Under the pieces are notes generated by a model. It was given only the letters and a program-made list of their open reading frames with translations. It was not told the origin of the DNA and made no database searches. Below, piece after piece: positions 1 through 11,155 of a DNA stretch of 64,000 nucleotides; positions within the stretch are counted from its first letter, which is position 1; each line of letters opens with the position of its first letter. Origin of the DNA: Berberis thunbergii (Eukaryota; Streptophyta; Magnoliopsida; Ranunculales; Berberidaceae). A program made the translations under genes and the position numbers. The stretch covers positions 1 to 64,000 of the forward strand of contig QNQO01010670.1 in NCBI GenBank assembly GCA_003290165.1, in the 5' to 3' direction.

Positions 1-1119
1 CATCAATATCATATGTTTTATTTTAGAATCATTCCTTCTAAATACAATCTGTTCTGTCAATTTCCCCTAAGATAAATTATTGGTTCCTCTATCAGCTTTA
101 TGGTATTTAACATTGGTGGTTGCATGAACATCGTCCAACTCACCATTCACGCTCTCAACGGATATGCCCCCATACACTTCTGTATCATTTGGTTCTAGTT
201 CATTTTCACCTCGTGATTTGTAAGAGTTCAGATATCTTTGTGGAACAACCACTTCTACAGTCGAATCACCTGAAATTCTTGATACTCTGGATTCAACTCT
301 TTGTTGCTTAAGGCAGACTTTTTTTTTTCAAAATGGGCTGAAAAAGTTGGGCTAAAAAAATGGATTTGCCTAGCCCGAAATGCTGATTAACCGATCCTAA
401 AATGGGGTGATCTCATCCGATCCTGGCTCGAACCCTACAAATCCGGTCTTTAAAAGACCGATCTGGTCCTCGTCTTGGATATTCAGGCATACCGTAGACC
501 GGCCCAACCCAGCCCTACTTTTGATTGCGAGTTTTGTGTTAGGTTCACTGTAGGAGTCGAAAAACCAATTAGTGATGCATACTGCTAAGTCCCATCATGA
601 AAGTGACGTGTTTTTGCTTTAGTGGAAAGCAATAATGATAGAAATCCAAACCTAAAACAAATTGCACTAAATAATAAAGGTAAAATGTTTAAATAAACAA
701 TAAATAAAATATAAATTAAACTAAATCCATTCAAAGCCAAGGTACATGTTGTGTTCGCTACATCATATGAGTTGATGGCAACTTGATCTCCTAAATAAAA
801 TGTCATGTACGACTCATCTTACATCTTATTGGTAGTGGGGTGTATGTCATTGGATAATGGGTAGGTGGTAAGGATGGGGGAAAGAAAGGTCATAGGTGTA
901 TTGTGGTGATGGATAACAAAACATGACACAAGCACTGAGTTTATTGTGGTGGTGAATAACATAACGGGGCACATGCACTCACCTAGTATGAATATGAAAT
1001 TGTGCTTTGGTCTATATTGGTATGGGCGTGGGTAGTAATATGGGCCACTCCTCTGTTTATTCTCTTTCCACTACCATGGTGCTCTTATAGAGTATGGGTG
1101 TACATAATTGTTGTTCTAA
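1..1119. other. Gene-poor flank, no gene recognised
   Basis: AT-rich sequence without a recognisable coding region. Positions 330-525 are relatively GC-rich with GGGCTGGG/CCCAGCCC-type words that resemble a decayed plant repeat, but I cannot delimit it. A short phrase near 640-690 (aaatccaaacctaaa, then ctaaata) recurs at about 6640-6672, next to a MITE, so it is repetitive. Confidence 0.4.
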
Positions 1120-1126
1120 GCAGGAA

Positions 1127-1232
1127 ATTGTTGCAAAACTTCAAAAATCTGAATTGTACTAAAAAGAAGTGTGATATGGGCCTTGCATTAGTATCTTGTT
1201 TTTTTTTTGTTTTTTTTAACTTGCCTGACATG
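1127..1232 (+). repeat. Inverted repeat partner A of 2557-2683
   Basis: This block (ttgttgcaaaacttc ... gcattagtatcttgtttt ... cctgacat) matches the reverse complement of 2557-2683 along its length, with a T-rich run in the middle. The two copies face each other across about 1.3 kb. They could be ends of a decayed TIR element or two opposite insertions of one short retroposon. No target duplication is visible. Confidence 0.55.
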
Positions 1233-2556
1233 GTCGGTCGGCTGTATCAACGTAGCCACATTATCACAATTGATATTCCTAATAAAATAAAATAAATAAA
1301 ACAAACGGTGAGTTCAAAGTTAGCCCTTTCTTCTCAAAGTCTTTCATAGAGATTTTTTAGGTTGTTCGACTATGAAGCAAGTGTGTGTATTAGTCTCTTC
1401 TTCCCTCCTAGTATAGTTTTCTTATCGATTAACACGACATAATAATCGATCGATTAACTAAGGACACCCAATTCCTTGAGATTATGAAAGTCTTTCTCTT
1501 CCAAATTCCAATGGCTGTTATTTTGCCATTTGCTCAGTCTTAGGAAATCCATTTTTAATTATTTTCTTTAGGTTGCGACTCGTTTTGGGAAATCGCTTGG
1601 TTGCTAAGACAACGTCTGGTGAATGTGTTTACAATAGTGGTTGGTAATTCTATAAGACAGATGTTGAAATAATTTTCAAAGTTAATAGTAGAAAAGATCC
1701 AATGCAGAACCTATCTGACAGCAAAAGCTATTTTGAAGACACACCATTACTCTCGTTGCAGTTCATAACAAATTGAGGATGAAATCTTACAATTACCTGA
1801 GTTCCATAGCTACATACTCCTGCTCTCAGTCAACCAAATAGGGGCGTTTAGAATCTAGAACCTTATTGTAAGACATGGAGGTGTTTAATAAGAGCATTTA
1901 CATGGTTAAATACTTACAAATGTAATCACAATACCTTCAAACCCTTCAACTCTATTGTCCCTCCAAGCCACAATTTCTTCAAAGCTCGCAGCCATGATAT
2001 GGCAAGAGATTTAGAGAAATGCCTTGCTAGGCTGGAACCCACCTAATTCTGAATCTTCTTAGTGAACACCAAAAGGAACGCGTGAAGTGATGGGGATGAT
2101 AGGTTTTGAGAGACCATTTTTTGCCATTAATGGAAGGGAAGGCCAAGGATTTTGAGAGAACATAGAAAGAAGAGTGAATCTCTGGTTTGAGATGAGATGA
2201 AGGGGAATGGAGATAAGATCAGTAGAGGTTTCTAGGTCGGCATTGGTGACTCACTCGTCATCACATAAAGTGAGTTACTAATACAAGATACAATGTGAAG
2301 GTATCCGGCTTTTTCCTTCTAAAAATGGAGGTCTAAGAACCAGGTTAAAAATCAGATGATGGGCTTATGTAAGAAATTGTCAGGGACTTATGGCGATTTG
2401 AGCAGTGCTTCCACTGGATGGGGGGTGGCTGATCAGTGATAATGCTGGTCTTTGCTAGCAGGGAAGGGGGCAGATCTAGTTAAGTAGAATCGATCAAGGT
2501 TGATCTAGTTAGGTCTGCGATAAGCTTGGTTGTCAATGGATGGCAGCAATTTGATT
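1233..2556. other. Spacer between inverted repeats, no gene
   Basis: No ORF with recognisable motifs and no transposase-like sequence. A purine-rich stretch lies at 2060-2240. Confidence 0.4.
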
Positions 2557-2683
2557 ATGTCAGGTGACCTCCGCACAAAGTATGACTTTTTTTTTACTTT
2601 TTTTTTTAAAACAAGATACTAATGCAATGCCCCTAGCACTCTTCTTTTCAGAACAATTCAAATTTATGAAGCTTTGCAACATT
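2557..2683 (-). repeat. Inverted repeat partner B of 1127-1232
   Basis: Reverse-oriented copy of the block at 1127-1232, including the distal cctgacat word (as atgtcagg on the plus strand at 2557-2564) and a homopolymer A/T tract. Confidence 0.55.
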
Positions 2684-2751
2684 GTGTACCCCATGGTTTT
2701 ACTAAAAAAATACAAAGAAATTCTTTGAAAGTAATAATACTCATGAATTAC

Positions 2752-3365
2752 CTTTATGATTATCAGCATTCTGATCATTTTCCCCAAAATACTTCATGTA
2801 CTGCCAAGCAATCCTCAATCCCTTCTCCTGTAACTCAGCAAACCAACCATTTCCAGTAAACAAAATCTCTTGGAGTTGACATTATTAGACAAACCAAATA
2901 AACAAAAGATGGTGATGGCTAAAAACAAAGATAAGAGTAAGAAGAAGATAAGAACCTGGTCCGGGTCAACTGACCGAGAAACTTTTTTGTTGTCCTTGGG
3001 AGAAATGGGGTTGGGCAAAGTACCAAGAAAAGCTCTAGGGTCTTTAAAAGGACTGGCATAGAGAAGATGTTGGTCATGACAAGCCTTGAGACATGAAATT
3101 CCTCAACAAAAGTAGATGGGTTGAGGTGCTTCTCGGTCTTTCCATCCCACTTACTAAGCTTTCCCCAATCTGAAACCCACCTCCTAATAATATTATGAAG
3201 TAGCAAGTAACCAAGGAATAAATCAAAAATTTTGTACAACTTGAAAATTGGGATTGAGAATAAAAACAACGAGAAGAAGATGCTTACTTGGTCGAGATCC
3301 TGGGATGCCGGAGGAGATGAGGTGGTGTTGTTGAGACCTACGTTTGATGCCTGGTGGGTATTCAA
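2752..3365 (-). pseudogene. Possible decayed multi-exon gene, family unknown
   Basis: On the minus strand three exon-like blocks are bounded by good splice signals: 3365-3288 (ending CGACCAA then GTAAGC), 3183-2956 (after TTATTAG, ending GACCAG then GTTCTT) and 2868-2752 (after CCAAG, ending CATAAAG then GTAATT). The last block reads in one frame as [20 protein letters not shown] followed by WQYMKYFGENDQNAD, and the middle block contains [20 protein letters not shown]. These look like real protein. However, no ATG opens the first block and the middle block has an in-frame stop upstream of that segment. I do not recognise the family. It could also be chance splice-like motifs in repeat DNA. 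Confidence 0.28.
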
Positions 3366-4395
3366 TTAGGAGAAAACGATGAAGTTGATGATGGGGTTTC
3401 GAGAGAAGCTTACTGCCTTCTTCAATTTTACAGCGGCCCCCATAGAAAGTTGCTTTTGGTAGAAAGAAATTCTCAGATGGTGTCCTTAGTAGTTGATAGA
3501 ATCTGGACCTGTTGGTATCCGTTGTCTTCTCTGGGTGAATCAGATCAGAATCAGATACTACTAGACAATCTGAAGCAGTTGAAAGAATTTCTGATTAGTT
3601 TGATTACGAGTTATGTTTGCCGTAGTAGGACCCCTAACTAGGTAGCGTGTCATATACAAAACATAAAATCTAACGACCATATCTGTTTGATCAAATAATT
3701 ACTTGTGTTTGTTATCCATAAAACTTTGACTTGATAGATTTCTATCAAAAATTGGGAATTTAATTCATTATTTGTGTTTAGGGATGTCTACAAGTTGGAG
3801 AGGCTACTTTGTGGTTGTCAAGATTTTAAACTGGCAAGAATTACACAAACTTAAAACCATCATATTAATTATTGTTTGTTAGTTACCCTATTTTGTTTTC
3901 TTTACTTTTCGAGCTGAATGTGTTTTACTTCAGCCTATACTATGTTTATCATGGTTGTGTTTATTAAGTATAGTTATGATGTAATAACGAGGAAAAAACA
4001 TATTGTGCTAGATACAAAATAAAGTCAATTTGCTTCAAACACCTTTGAATTTCGTGTTTTGCACTAGAGGTACCTTTGAACTTGTTGAACTTTTCATACT
4101 CTTTTGATTATGGTTATTCTTATTTACCGAAGAAATGTGTTGGGGAGTGCAAATGGCACGGCCCAAGGACAACTTTTTTTTTGAAGAAATTTTATATTAT
4201 TACAAGGTTCTTACATTTTTTTTATTTTTTTTGTTCATCCGGATGTCCCTTGCGAGCAAAGAAAACAAGCCTCTTATTTTTGCATTGATCCACCAAAATG
4301 CCTATCCGTTATTCTTCACTACATGCATGTAATAGTCTAGAGGTTAGGGTTAGGGGTAGGCATCCCATCCCGTCCTGATTTTTTTGGGAGTCTAA
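3366..4395. other. No gene recognised
   Basis: AT-rich sequence with short ORFs that lack motifs. The first 100 bases could include the 5' part of the decayed minus-strand gene, because an ATG lies upstream but is separated from the exon by a stop. Confidence 0.35.
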
Positions 4396-4399
4396 TTAA

Positions 4400-5933
4400 G
4401 GAATGTGATTTCGCGAAATCACGCGAAATTTCCCCTAATTTATCGTTTTTTGAAAGAACGAAAAGAAATCGTACGAAAGAAAAAACTAAAGTTTTTTTAT
4501 TGACTTTTCGGAATATTTGAAATTTTCACAAAGGTAGAAAAGCTAAAGACAAAAAATCCAGTATTTCGATCGATTTTTTTGACCAAAATCTCTTATTTAA
4601 TCAACTTACTTTTGGTCTTTCTTTGGTCTTCCTGCTTCACTTCAATCTAATCCAACAACAAAAACAGTCAACTTGTAGATTTGCTTTAGTAGAGAAGGGA
4701 GTAGATTTTTGCATCAACTTCAAACAGGTCCTCTCATCCTCCACAGACTCGATCTGTGCATCAAGCGATTCAAGCCCAAACTTCAATCGATCATCTCCTC
4801 ACTCGATCAACCATTGAAGGTTTCGATTCGATCAACAACAACACTCTCCTCTTTGCCAATATTGAAACCCCAATGTCACAACCGTGACTGTGAACTTGAA
4901 AATTGAGCATAAAGATGTGGACAAGTGAATGAAATGGAACAGATAACAATTGAGGAACTCTCTCTTCCGGTGTTCTCACACAGAAAAACCTACTTGAAAA
5001 TTCTTCTCTGTTCTTCATTCATCACAATTCATCTCTATTTAACACTCAGAGCTCTAACAGAATTTTGAGTTTAGCCAATAATTGGCTTACACGTATTAGC
5101 CTATGTGGCACTAACTAACACTGGTCAAGTTACCAAACTACCCTTTATTCAAACTTCTAAATTTTAAAACTTGGCGCCATCTTTCCCGCCTTAATTTCTG
5201 CAAGTGCTTTTCTCATTTCAGTTGTTCTTGAGGGGACCCTTGAGATCGTGACACCCAATTGCGTGAAATCTCCTCGCACATCTCCTTGAAAACTCCCTTT
5301 GGTGGAAGTGGAATCATGGAAGTTTCCTCTTCACTTTAGTATTGTTCTTCTCTGGCGTAAGTAATACAAATTACAATGCGTGTTTTTTTTGGTAAAACTG
5401 CATAAGTGTTTAATGAAATTGATTAGGAAATCTACGTAGTTAGTGGCTTTTAAATAAATATGATTGTGTTTAATAAATATATTTTTGGAAGTAACAAAGA
5501 TATTTAATTGTATGTATATATTCAATGTCTAAAATATGGTAACATATATTTGATGGTGTTTAATAAAGATATTTCACTGATTCTATACAAGTATTCAATG
5601 TTTAAAATATAGTAATATACATCTGGAGGCATTTAATAAAGATTTTTTACTCAATTTTTGAAATGCAGTAATATACATGTGTTAATCTCATTATTAGTGT
5701 AGAGCCAAATTAGTAAAAAGTTGGTATTTAGGCTTCATTTAATATGTTTAATAGGTTTATTTAATTGCATATTATTTTTTTCACATATTTCATATACCCT
5801 CGAAATTTATGAATCATTATATATGTTAATATATCATCGATATTTTTACATTTTTATTCACACCGAAATATTTCTCGAAGTATTTCTTAAAATCAGAAAA
5901 CCAAAACTAACTCGAAAAACGAAATCACAATCC
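4400..5933. mobile_element. TIR element flanked by TTAA, interrupted by a solo LTR
   Basis: The left end GGAATGTGATTTCG and the right end CGAAATCACAATCC are inverted repeats. TTAA stands directly outside both ends (4396-4399 and 5934-5937), as expected of a 4-bp TTAA target duplication. The right 180 bp is clearly related to the right end of the element at 14043-14566 (both contain cgaaatatttct, then ctcgaaaaacgaaatca). There is no transposase, so it is non-autonomous. A solo LTR was inserted later at 4874-5253. TTAA is the target of piggyBac-type elements, but the related copy lacks it, so the superfamily is uncertain. Confidence 0.6.
4874..5253 (-). mobile_element. Solo LTR with perfect 5-bp target duplication
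   Basis: 380 bp beginning TGTCACAACC and ending GATCGTGACA, flanked on both sides by CCCAA (4869-4873 and 5254-5258). TG...CA ends, a 5-bp duplication and no internal region are the signature of a solo LTR left by recombination between the LTRs of a retrotransposon. Read on the minus strand, a TTAAATAG TATA-like word lies in the second half, which suggests minus orientation. The TGTCAC start resembles the chromovirus LTRs at 31865 and 37285, but the body is different. Confidence 0.8.
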
Positions 5934-5937
5934 TTAA

Positions 5938-6673
5938 TGAGAATGATCAATCCCATCCCGATCTTGTCCAGTCCCGATCTAGAGTGAGATGGGATTAGGA
6001 TGAAGATTTTCAATCCCGCCCATCCAATCTCGTCTCGAACTGATTTTATTAATAATAACTATTATTATTAATTCTGTTATTTTAAATAAGAGTGCAATTT
6101 TGGATGCCCACATTACATCCACCGGTGGAGATAGCAATTCAACATCTCAATAACTCAATTTCTCACAGTATATGTCTCTCTCACACACGTCTATTCGTAT
6201 ATTTGTGTTTCAATAACTGAAGAAGATACTCTGTTTCAATAACTTGAGGTTGAAACATCTAGGCTTCGTGAAGAAGAGAAGAGAAATCAGCTCTGATATG
6301 CACAACTCTAATATGTTTTGCTTCTCCTTGAGTTGGTTCTCTCTCCTAGTCTTGGATTCAATCTCTTTGGGTCTTTTCACATGGCTTGACGAAAGGCTAT
6401 AGAGAGTTGGTTTGATCTAGGTGAGCTTTTGTTTTGTTCTCATCTGGTTTATCTTTGTTGTGTTGGTCTTTACCTACCAAACCACATAGTTAGTAGTTTT
6501 CTAGTATTATTTTACAAAACAAACAAAGTTTTGATTCCCTTTTATAGTAAATCTCCTCCTCCTTTATTTACACTTCTCCAACGAACCTTCTTTAACGTAT
6601 TAATTGAACACAAGACCGTCAGCTATGATTGGATGATAGAAATCCAAACCTAAACAAATTACGCTAAATAAAT
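5938..6673. other. No gene recognised
   Basis: No coding region seen. The ORF at 6429-6653 has no motif or splice context that supports it. Confidence 0.35.
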
Positions 6674-6877
6674 AAGAGTGATTCTATGTGTCGAGGGAAA
6701 GGGCGAGGAAACCAGCGAGGAAAAGGAGGTGGCGGGGGGTGAACCGTTCACCCCCCTCGAGATGCGCGCGCCGAAAACATCTCGAGGGGGGTGAACGGTT
6801 CACCCCCCCCCCCCCCCGCCACCTACTTTTCCTCGCTGGTTTCCTCGCTCTTTCCCTTGACATTTAGAATTAGGCAT
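6674..6877. mobile_element. Hairpin MITE, MULE-like family, copy 1
   Basis: A near-perfect inverted repeat. The left arm carries TGTCGAGGGAAAGGGCGAGG, then a GGTGGCGGGGGG core and GTGAACCGTTCAC; the right arm repeats all of this in reverse, around a short loop near 6765-6778. The end word AGAGTGATTCTAYGTGTCGAG matches the copy at 24218. The flanks are taaataaat (6665-6673) and aaaataaat (6878-6886), an imperfect 9-bp duplication, as in Mutator-like elements. The right arm has a longer C run. Confidence 0.72.
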
Positions 6878-6886
6878 AAAATAAAT

Positions 6887-7597
6887 GCTAGAAATGTAAA
6901 TAAAAGATAAATAAACCTAAGGATGCGTTTGATTTTTGAAAAGCTTTTCATGGAAAACAAAGTTTCCATTGTAAGAAAAAATTGTGGTAAAGTTTTCCAT
7001 GAGAAATTTTTTTTTTCCGAATTTTCCATTGTTTGATTGCGAAATTTTTTTCAATGATGAATTTGTTTTAGGCCTAAGTTGTTATTACATCAAATAAATT
7101 GAACATGTGCTATATAAACATAGTAGTGACATATAACTTATATTACACATTAAAACTAAAATCACAGACACAGACTTGCAAGGACAGTCTCATATAAGAA
7201 GACTTGATGCAAAATAACCTATAGGATAAAGGTGTAGTCTTAATCACAGTTTGAAGCACATGTAAATTAATGTGATGACTAAATCAACAAAGAGGAATGA
7301 TCCAGGTACCTGAAAACAGTACAACAAACAGATACTAGTACAAAGATGAACTTCTTATAATTGAGTTGCCTAACATCATACTTTGCGTACATTCTTTGAG
7401 AGGATCACCAAAGTGGTTAAACACTTCTAGGTCTTATACTTTCAACGATCACATACAAGTGCACCCATTACTATTCGCATTGATGGCAATCCAAAAGCAT
7501 CCAATGTATGATCCTTGCCCATACCTAGCTAGTCTATCTCCACAGGGTCTCTTCCTAAAGGTGCCTTGAAAGGACTCTGAATAAATATAAATGTAGC
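6887..7597. other. No gene recognised
   Basis: AT-rich DNA. Positions 6918-7030 contain the phrase gcgtttgatttttgaaaag and ttttccat words on both strands, typical of hAT-derived MITE ends, but I could not pair two termini. Confidence 0.3.
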
Positions 7598-7684
7598 CTA
7601 TAGGTGGTGAGGTGAGTGACAGAGAGGCAGAGCACAAAGAGTGTCATAGAACTTCCTTATAGCTCTTCTCATTGCTAAATTCAT
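7598..7684 (-). CDS. Short 28-residue ORF after a splice acceptor, uncertain
   Basis: On the minus strand an ATG at 7684 follows a good acceptor (cacatgcag, ending at 7689) by four bases and opens a 28-codon frame starting MNLAMRRAIRKFYDTL and ending at TAG (7598-7600). It lies downstream, on the same strand, of the probable leader exon at 8140-8350, so it could be the coding part of a small gene or merely the first ORF of a non-coding RNA. I recognise no family. The protein is basic at the N terminus and has no signal peptide. Confidence 0.2.
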   Translation of the reverse strand: MNLAMRRAIRKFYDTLCALPLCHSPHHL

Positions 7685-8139
7685 ATCTCTGCATGTGAGT
7701 ATGAGAAATATAGCACCCCCAAATCAAAATCAGTTGTAAATCCAACTAACTTGCCACATTCAAACCATTTGCTAATGACAGTATCTAAAGTCATTTCAAC
7801 CAAAAAAAGGACAGTATCTGAATTGAGCCAGTTTTGGGCTCAATTCACACAACCATAATTAAATAATAGACTAAAAATCAGACATTAGAGCTCAAAGTCC
7901 AGCTTTCTACACAAAGAAAGCAAATTGGTCCTTTTATATACATGATCACATTGTCCTGGATTGTTTTGCATAATCGCTTTAGGTTCAAGTTACATTGGAG
8001 GCCTTCCCAAGTTGATAACAACACAAACATGGAATCTAAAGTAAACCCAAGGAATACCATACACTGATCTCAACATATCCAACAGAAATCACCAACAAAA
8101 CACAAAAACAAACCAATGGGTATGTAAGGATGATCTCAC

Positions 8140-8350
8140 CTGAAATCGAAATCTGATAGAGCCCCGAGAGGAGATCGAATCGAGAAACTTATAAGCTCTC
8201 TCCTTTTGAAGCCCACACAAGTGGAGGATTTAGAGAAAAGAAGGTGAGAGGAAAGAGACGAGATACAGAGACATGAGGAGATCGCAAAGACTGAGAGAGG
8301 AAAGAGAGGAGATGGCGGAGACGAAGTCGAGGTCAAGTGGAGAGACAGAG
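8140..8350 (-). promoter_or_regulatory. Probable 5' UTR exon of a minus-strand transcript
   Basis: Read on the minus strand this stretch is rich in CT and TCTC words (tctctttcctctctcagtc, tcgtctctttcc), the usual look of a plant leader, and ends with a strong donor: GATTTCAG then GTGAGATC at 8139. It has no in-frame ATG of note. The transcript would continue towards lower coordinates, where the only candidate frame is the 28-codon ORF at 7684-7598. The body of the gene may have been lost. Confidence 0.4.
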
Positions 8351-9687
8351 CGTTGAAAAGTTTTCTTCAGGGAACCCTAAGCAAAGTGCAGTGATTATGC
8401 TTTTGGTTACGTTTGTGTTCGTGAAGAAGGATTCTGGAGGACAACTACAAAGCTATTGGTGTCTTTTTTGTGGTGGAACATGTGTAATTTTTGGTGGAAC
8501 ATAGAACAAATACACTCTCCCTCAATAACAGAGCCCCAATTCTAGAGAGTCATGGCTAACCAGCCATTTTTTTGTCAATGGGTAAAAGTGTAAAGAGCCC
8601 TAACTCTGGCAAAAAATGGTTGGTTAGCCCTGATTGCCTAGAATTACTCATAAGAGAGTTAAGAGAGACAAACAGAGTTAGGAGAGATTAGGAGAGACAG
8701 ACAAACAGACTTCAACTCCAATCTCTCCTCCATCAAGTCATAAAGTTAGATAAACAACTCTCTCTTCGTCATCAGAGAAGGCACAAAAAAGTGTAAAAAC
8801 ACCAAATTTGCCCAAAAAATGACTAGAAAACCTGGTTTGCTAGACTTACTCATGGAAGAGGCGAGATTCGTTGTGCTCTTTATGATGAAAAACAATGGGG
8901 TTTCTGATTTCTTGTTCAAGAGAGTTCCTAGTCTAGATTACTATGATAGACCACCCTCGAAAGCATAAGAGCAATTTTCGAGCCTCTTTCGTCCATCAAC
9001 TCTGCAAGACCCATTGTCCTCGCAAGTCTGTCTATTTTTTCTGAAATTCGAGTTTAGATATGTTGTTTAAGGTAGAATTAGGAGTAAACTAAATATAATA
9101 AAATGATCAAGATCAACAAAAAAACTAGGAGTAAAACCAAATATGAGACATTTTAAAGAGTATTGAGTAAATATTAAGTGAATTACATAACTGATCAAGT
9201 AAGAATACATATTTGCAACTGCACACAAAACCTATGCAGTTAATGCGAAAAGTGGTCAGGATCGCATTACGATTTTTCATAATTAGTCGGGACTAGTCGG
9301 AATTATGCGGACAATTTTTTCAAAGTACATATTTTTAAAATTTAATCAATAGACCTAGATTACAAAATAAATAATTAATCAAAAGGGTGTAAATATGTAA
9401 TCATAGTCATGTATTATTTTACTAATTAATCAAATGAATTTAATTTTACTGGTTGGAAACACTTATAGTTACCTGGACTTGTTTATGAATAACCAATACA
9501 ACGAAGGCAACAGAATGATAGCAACAACAACAACTCAAAGGCATAGCAACAACCCCAGTAGCGAGAGCTGCAAGCAATAAGAGCAAGCCGTCAAGAGTTG
9601 CAAGTAACAAAAAAATAAAATAAAGCAACAATAGTTGCAAGTGTACAGTCGTATAGAGCAACAAAAGTATAACTAGTCCATTCATCA
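8351..9687. other. Mostly unassigned, with one MITE
   Basis: Apart from the short inverted-repeat element at 8538-8645 I see no gene or well-bounded repeat. Positions 8780-8860 contain related words (gcccaaaaaatgac and a tagactt end), possibly a second decayed copy of the same MITE. Positions 8640-8720 are a degenerate gagag/acaga simple-sequence stretch. Confidence 0.35.
8538..8645. mobile_element. Short MITE with about 38-bp inverted ends
   Basis: The left end AATTCTAGAGAGTCATGGCT pairs with the reverse complement of the right end (AATTCTAGGCAATCAGGGCT). The inverted similarity continues through ...AACCAGCCATTTTTTTG. Total length is 108 bp. A related element with the same AATTCTAGGCAGTCAGG start occurs at 41710-41875. 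No clear target duplication. Confidence 0.6.
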
Positions 9688-9960
9688 TTAGTCTGTACAA
9701 TCTTATAATGGCGTGCATTCATCATTTGGTACTAATTTCAGGTTATTCTATCATAGTTTACGTAATGGACTTAAATAAAATTAGTCTACTCCAGTCACTT
9801 TTTGATTTTTTTACTTCATCTGTTAGTCTGTACAATCTTATAATGGTGTGCCATTCATCATTTGGTACTAATTTCAGGTTATTCTATCATAATTTAAGTA
9901 ATAGACCTAAACAAAATTAGTCTACTCCAGTCACTTTTTGATTTTTTCACTTCCATCTGT
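9688..9960. repeat. Direct tandem duplication, period 135 bp
   Basis: Unit 1 (9688-9822) and unit 2 (9823-9960) both run from ttagtctgtacaatcttata to gattttt-t/c-acttc-catctg with about ten differences. There are exactly two copies, consistent with one local duplication that has since diverged a little. Confidence 0.85.
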
Positions 9961-11037
9961 TTCCTCAGCTTAAACTTTTTCTTTACTTGCAGAAGATTGA
10001 GTTACCCAGAATAAGCAAGTGTTCATAAATGCAGAAACCCACTCACCCATGGTGAAGTCAGAGACTCGAGAAGATAATTCGACTTTTTGTCTGTAAGCTA
10101 GCAGTTTGAAGAGGAGAAGCAGTTGTGAGAGAGTGAGAGATCCATCCATTTGTTTCTTGTTTGAAGAGGGACTGGGAAGAGAGGGAAGAGGGTCTGGGAG
10201 GAGAGGGAAGGCATACCTGATTTGGGACTTAGCAGTCAATCTCTTCGATAGATCGATTCAGCAGCAACCTCTTCGATTGATCGAGTCAGCGCAGCAAGCT
10301 ACGGCTTGATGATTTAATTGAAGGAAGGGAGGAAGAGAGGTTGATGATTCAGATCTACTTCTCTTCTTCAGTTCTTCGTCTTCGTCCCTCCCTCTTCTTC
10401 AGTCCTCAGCTGCAAACCTGCCAAGAACCAGAGACAAATCAACCATCGATTAGGTTTTTTTTTCATATATATAGACCGACAATCGGCGAGTCAGCTGAGC
10501 CGATTAAGCGCTGACATTCACCAATTTTTTGGTTCGCTTAATGCCAACCGAGTCGACCCTGCATTTCGTCCAACCCCGCATACGCGATTTTCAGCCGCAT
10601 TAACAATACAGCAAAACTCTCAATGTTTTTTTTTTTTGGAGAATACTCATCCTTACGTCAATCTCAATCACATTGTCATTATGCTACATATCACATTAGC
10701 CCTCCCCATTATTTCTGGAAAACTCATCATACACTCTCCACCTGCTTCCCTCTCAATAACTCATCATTTGCAGTTAGACACCAAATGATTTGGTTGGCAC
10801 TGTTGATCAAAATTTGGCCCCTCAGGTAAGTGTTAATACTTGAATCTTGTAGCAACTCTAGTTTGACTTATAAAATCCAGAATTTCAACTCTAGGGTTTC
10901 AACTCACACTAGTATGTGTCAGTCCTTATACTGTGCTGAACATTGCCAAGAACAATAGTTGCAGTCTCAGCAATATGGGATCATGCAGTTAGATCTTTGG
11001 TAGTTGTCATCTCTGGAATTGCTGATCATTAATATTG
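9961..11037. other. No gene confirmed
   Basis: On the minus strand 10240-10040 is CT-rich and leads to an ATG in good context (caccATGGgtgagtgg) that could be a first exon with a donor, but nothing downstream supports it. On the plus strand the sequence cccctcag then GTAAGTG at 10824 looks like an exon end, also unsupported. Confidence 0.25.
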
Positions 11038-11146
11038 AGTTGTTCTACCTGTCGAGGGAGTGGGCGAAGAAAACAGCGAGCGAGGGATGGACGGCTCCCT
11101 CCCTCGCTGTTTTCCTCGCCCACTTCCTCGACATTTAGAATTTTCG
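11038..11146. mobile_element. Hairpin MITE, MULE-like family, copy 2 (short)
   Basis: A 109-bp hairpin: TGTCGAGGGAGTGGGCGA...CAGCGAG on the left is mirrored on the right and ends TCGACATTTAGAATTTTCG. It has the same terminal words as the copies at 6674 and 24218. It is flanked by TTAATATTG (11029-11037) and TTAATATTT (11147-11155), a 9-bp duplication with one mismatch. The arms are shorter than in the other copies and the loop is only a few bases. Confidence 0.78.
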
Positions 11147-11155
11147 TTAATATTT

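Noticed and set aside
4335..4365. Telomere-like ttagggttagggg
   Set aside because: Only two imperfect units and not the plant TTTAGGG array.
7605..7640. miR156-like word on the plus strand (tgacagagaggcagagcac), or an SPL target site on the minus strand
   Set aside because: Similar to the miR156 sequence only with a gap and mismatches, and the surrounding sequence does not fold into a precursor with a star strand; no SPL coding motif is near.
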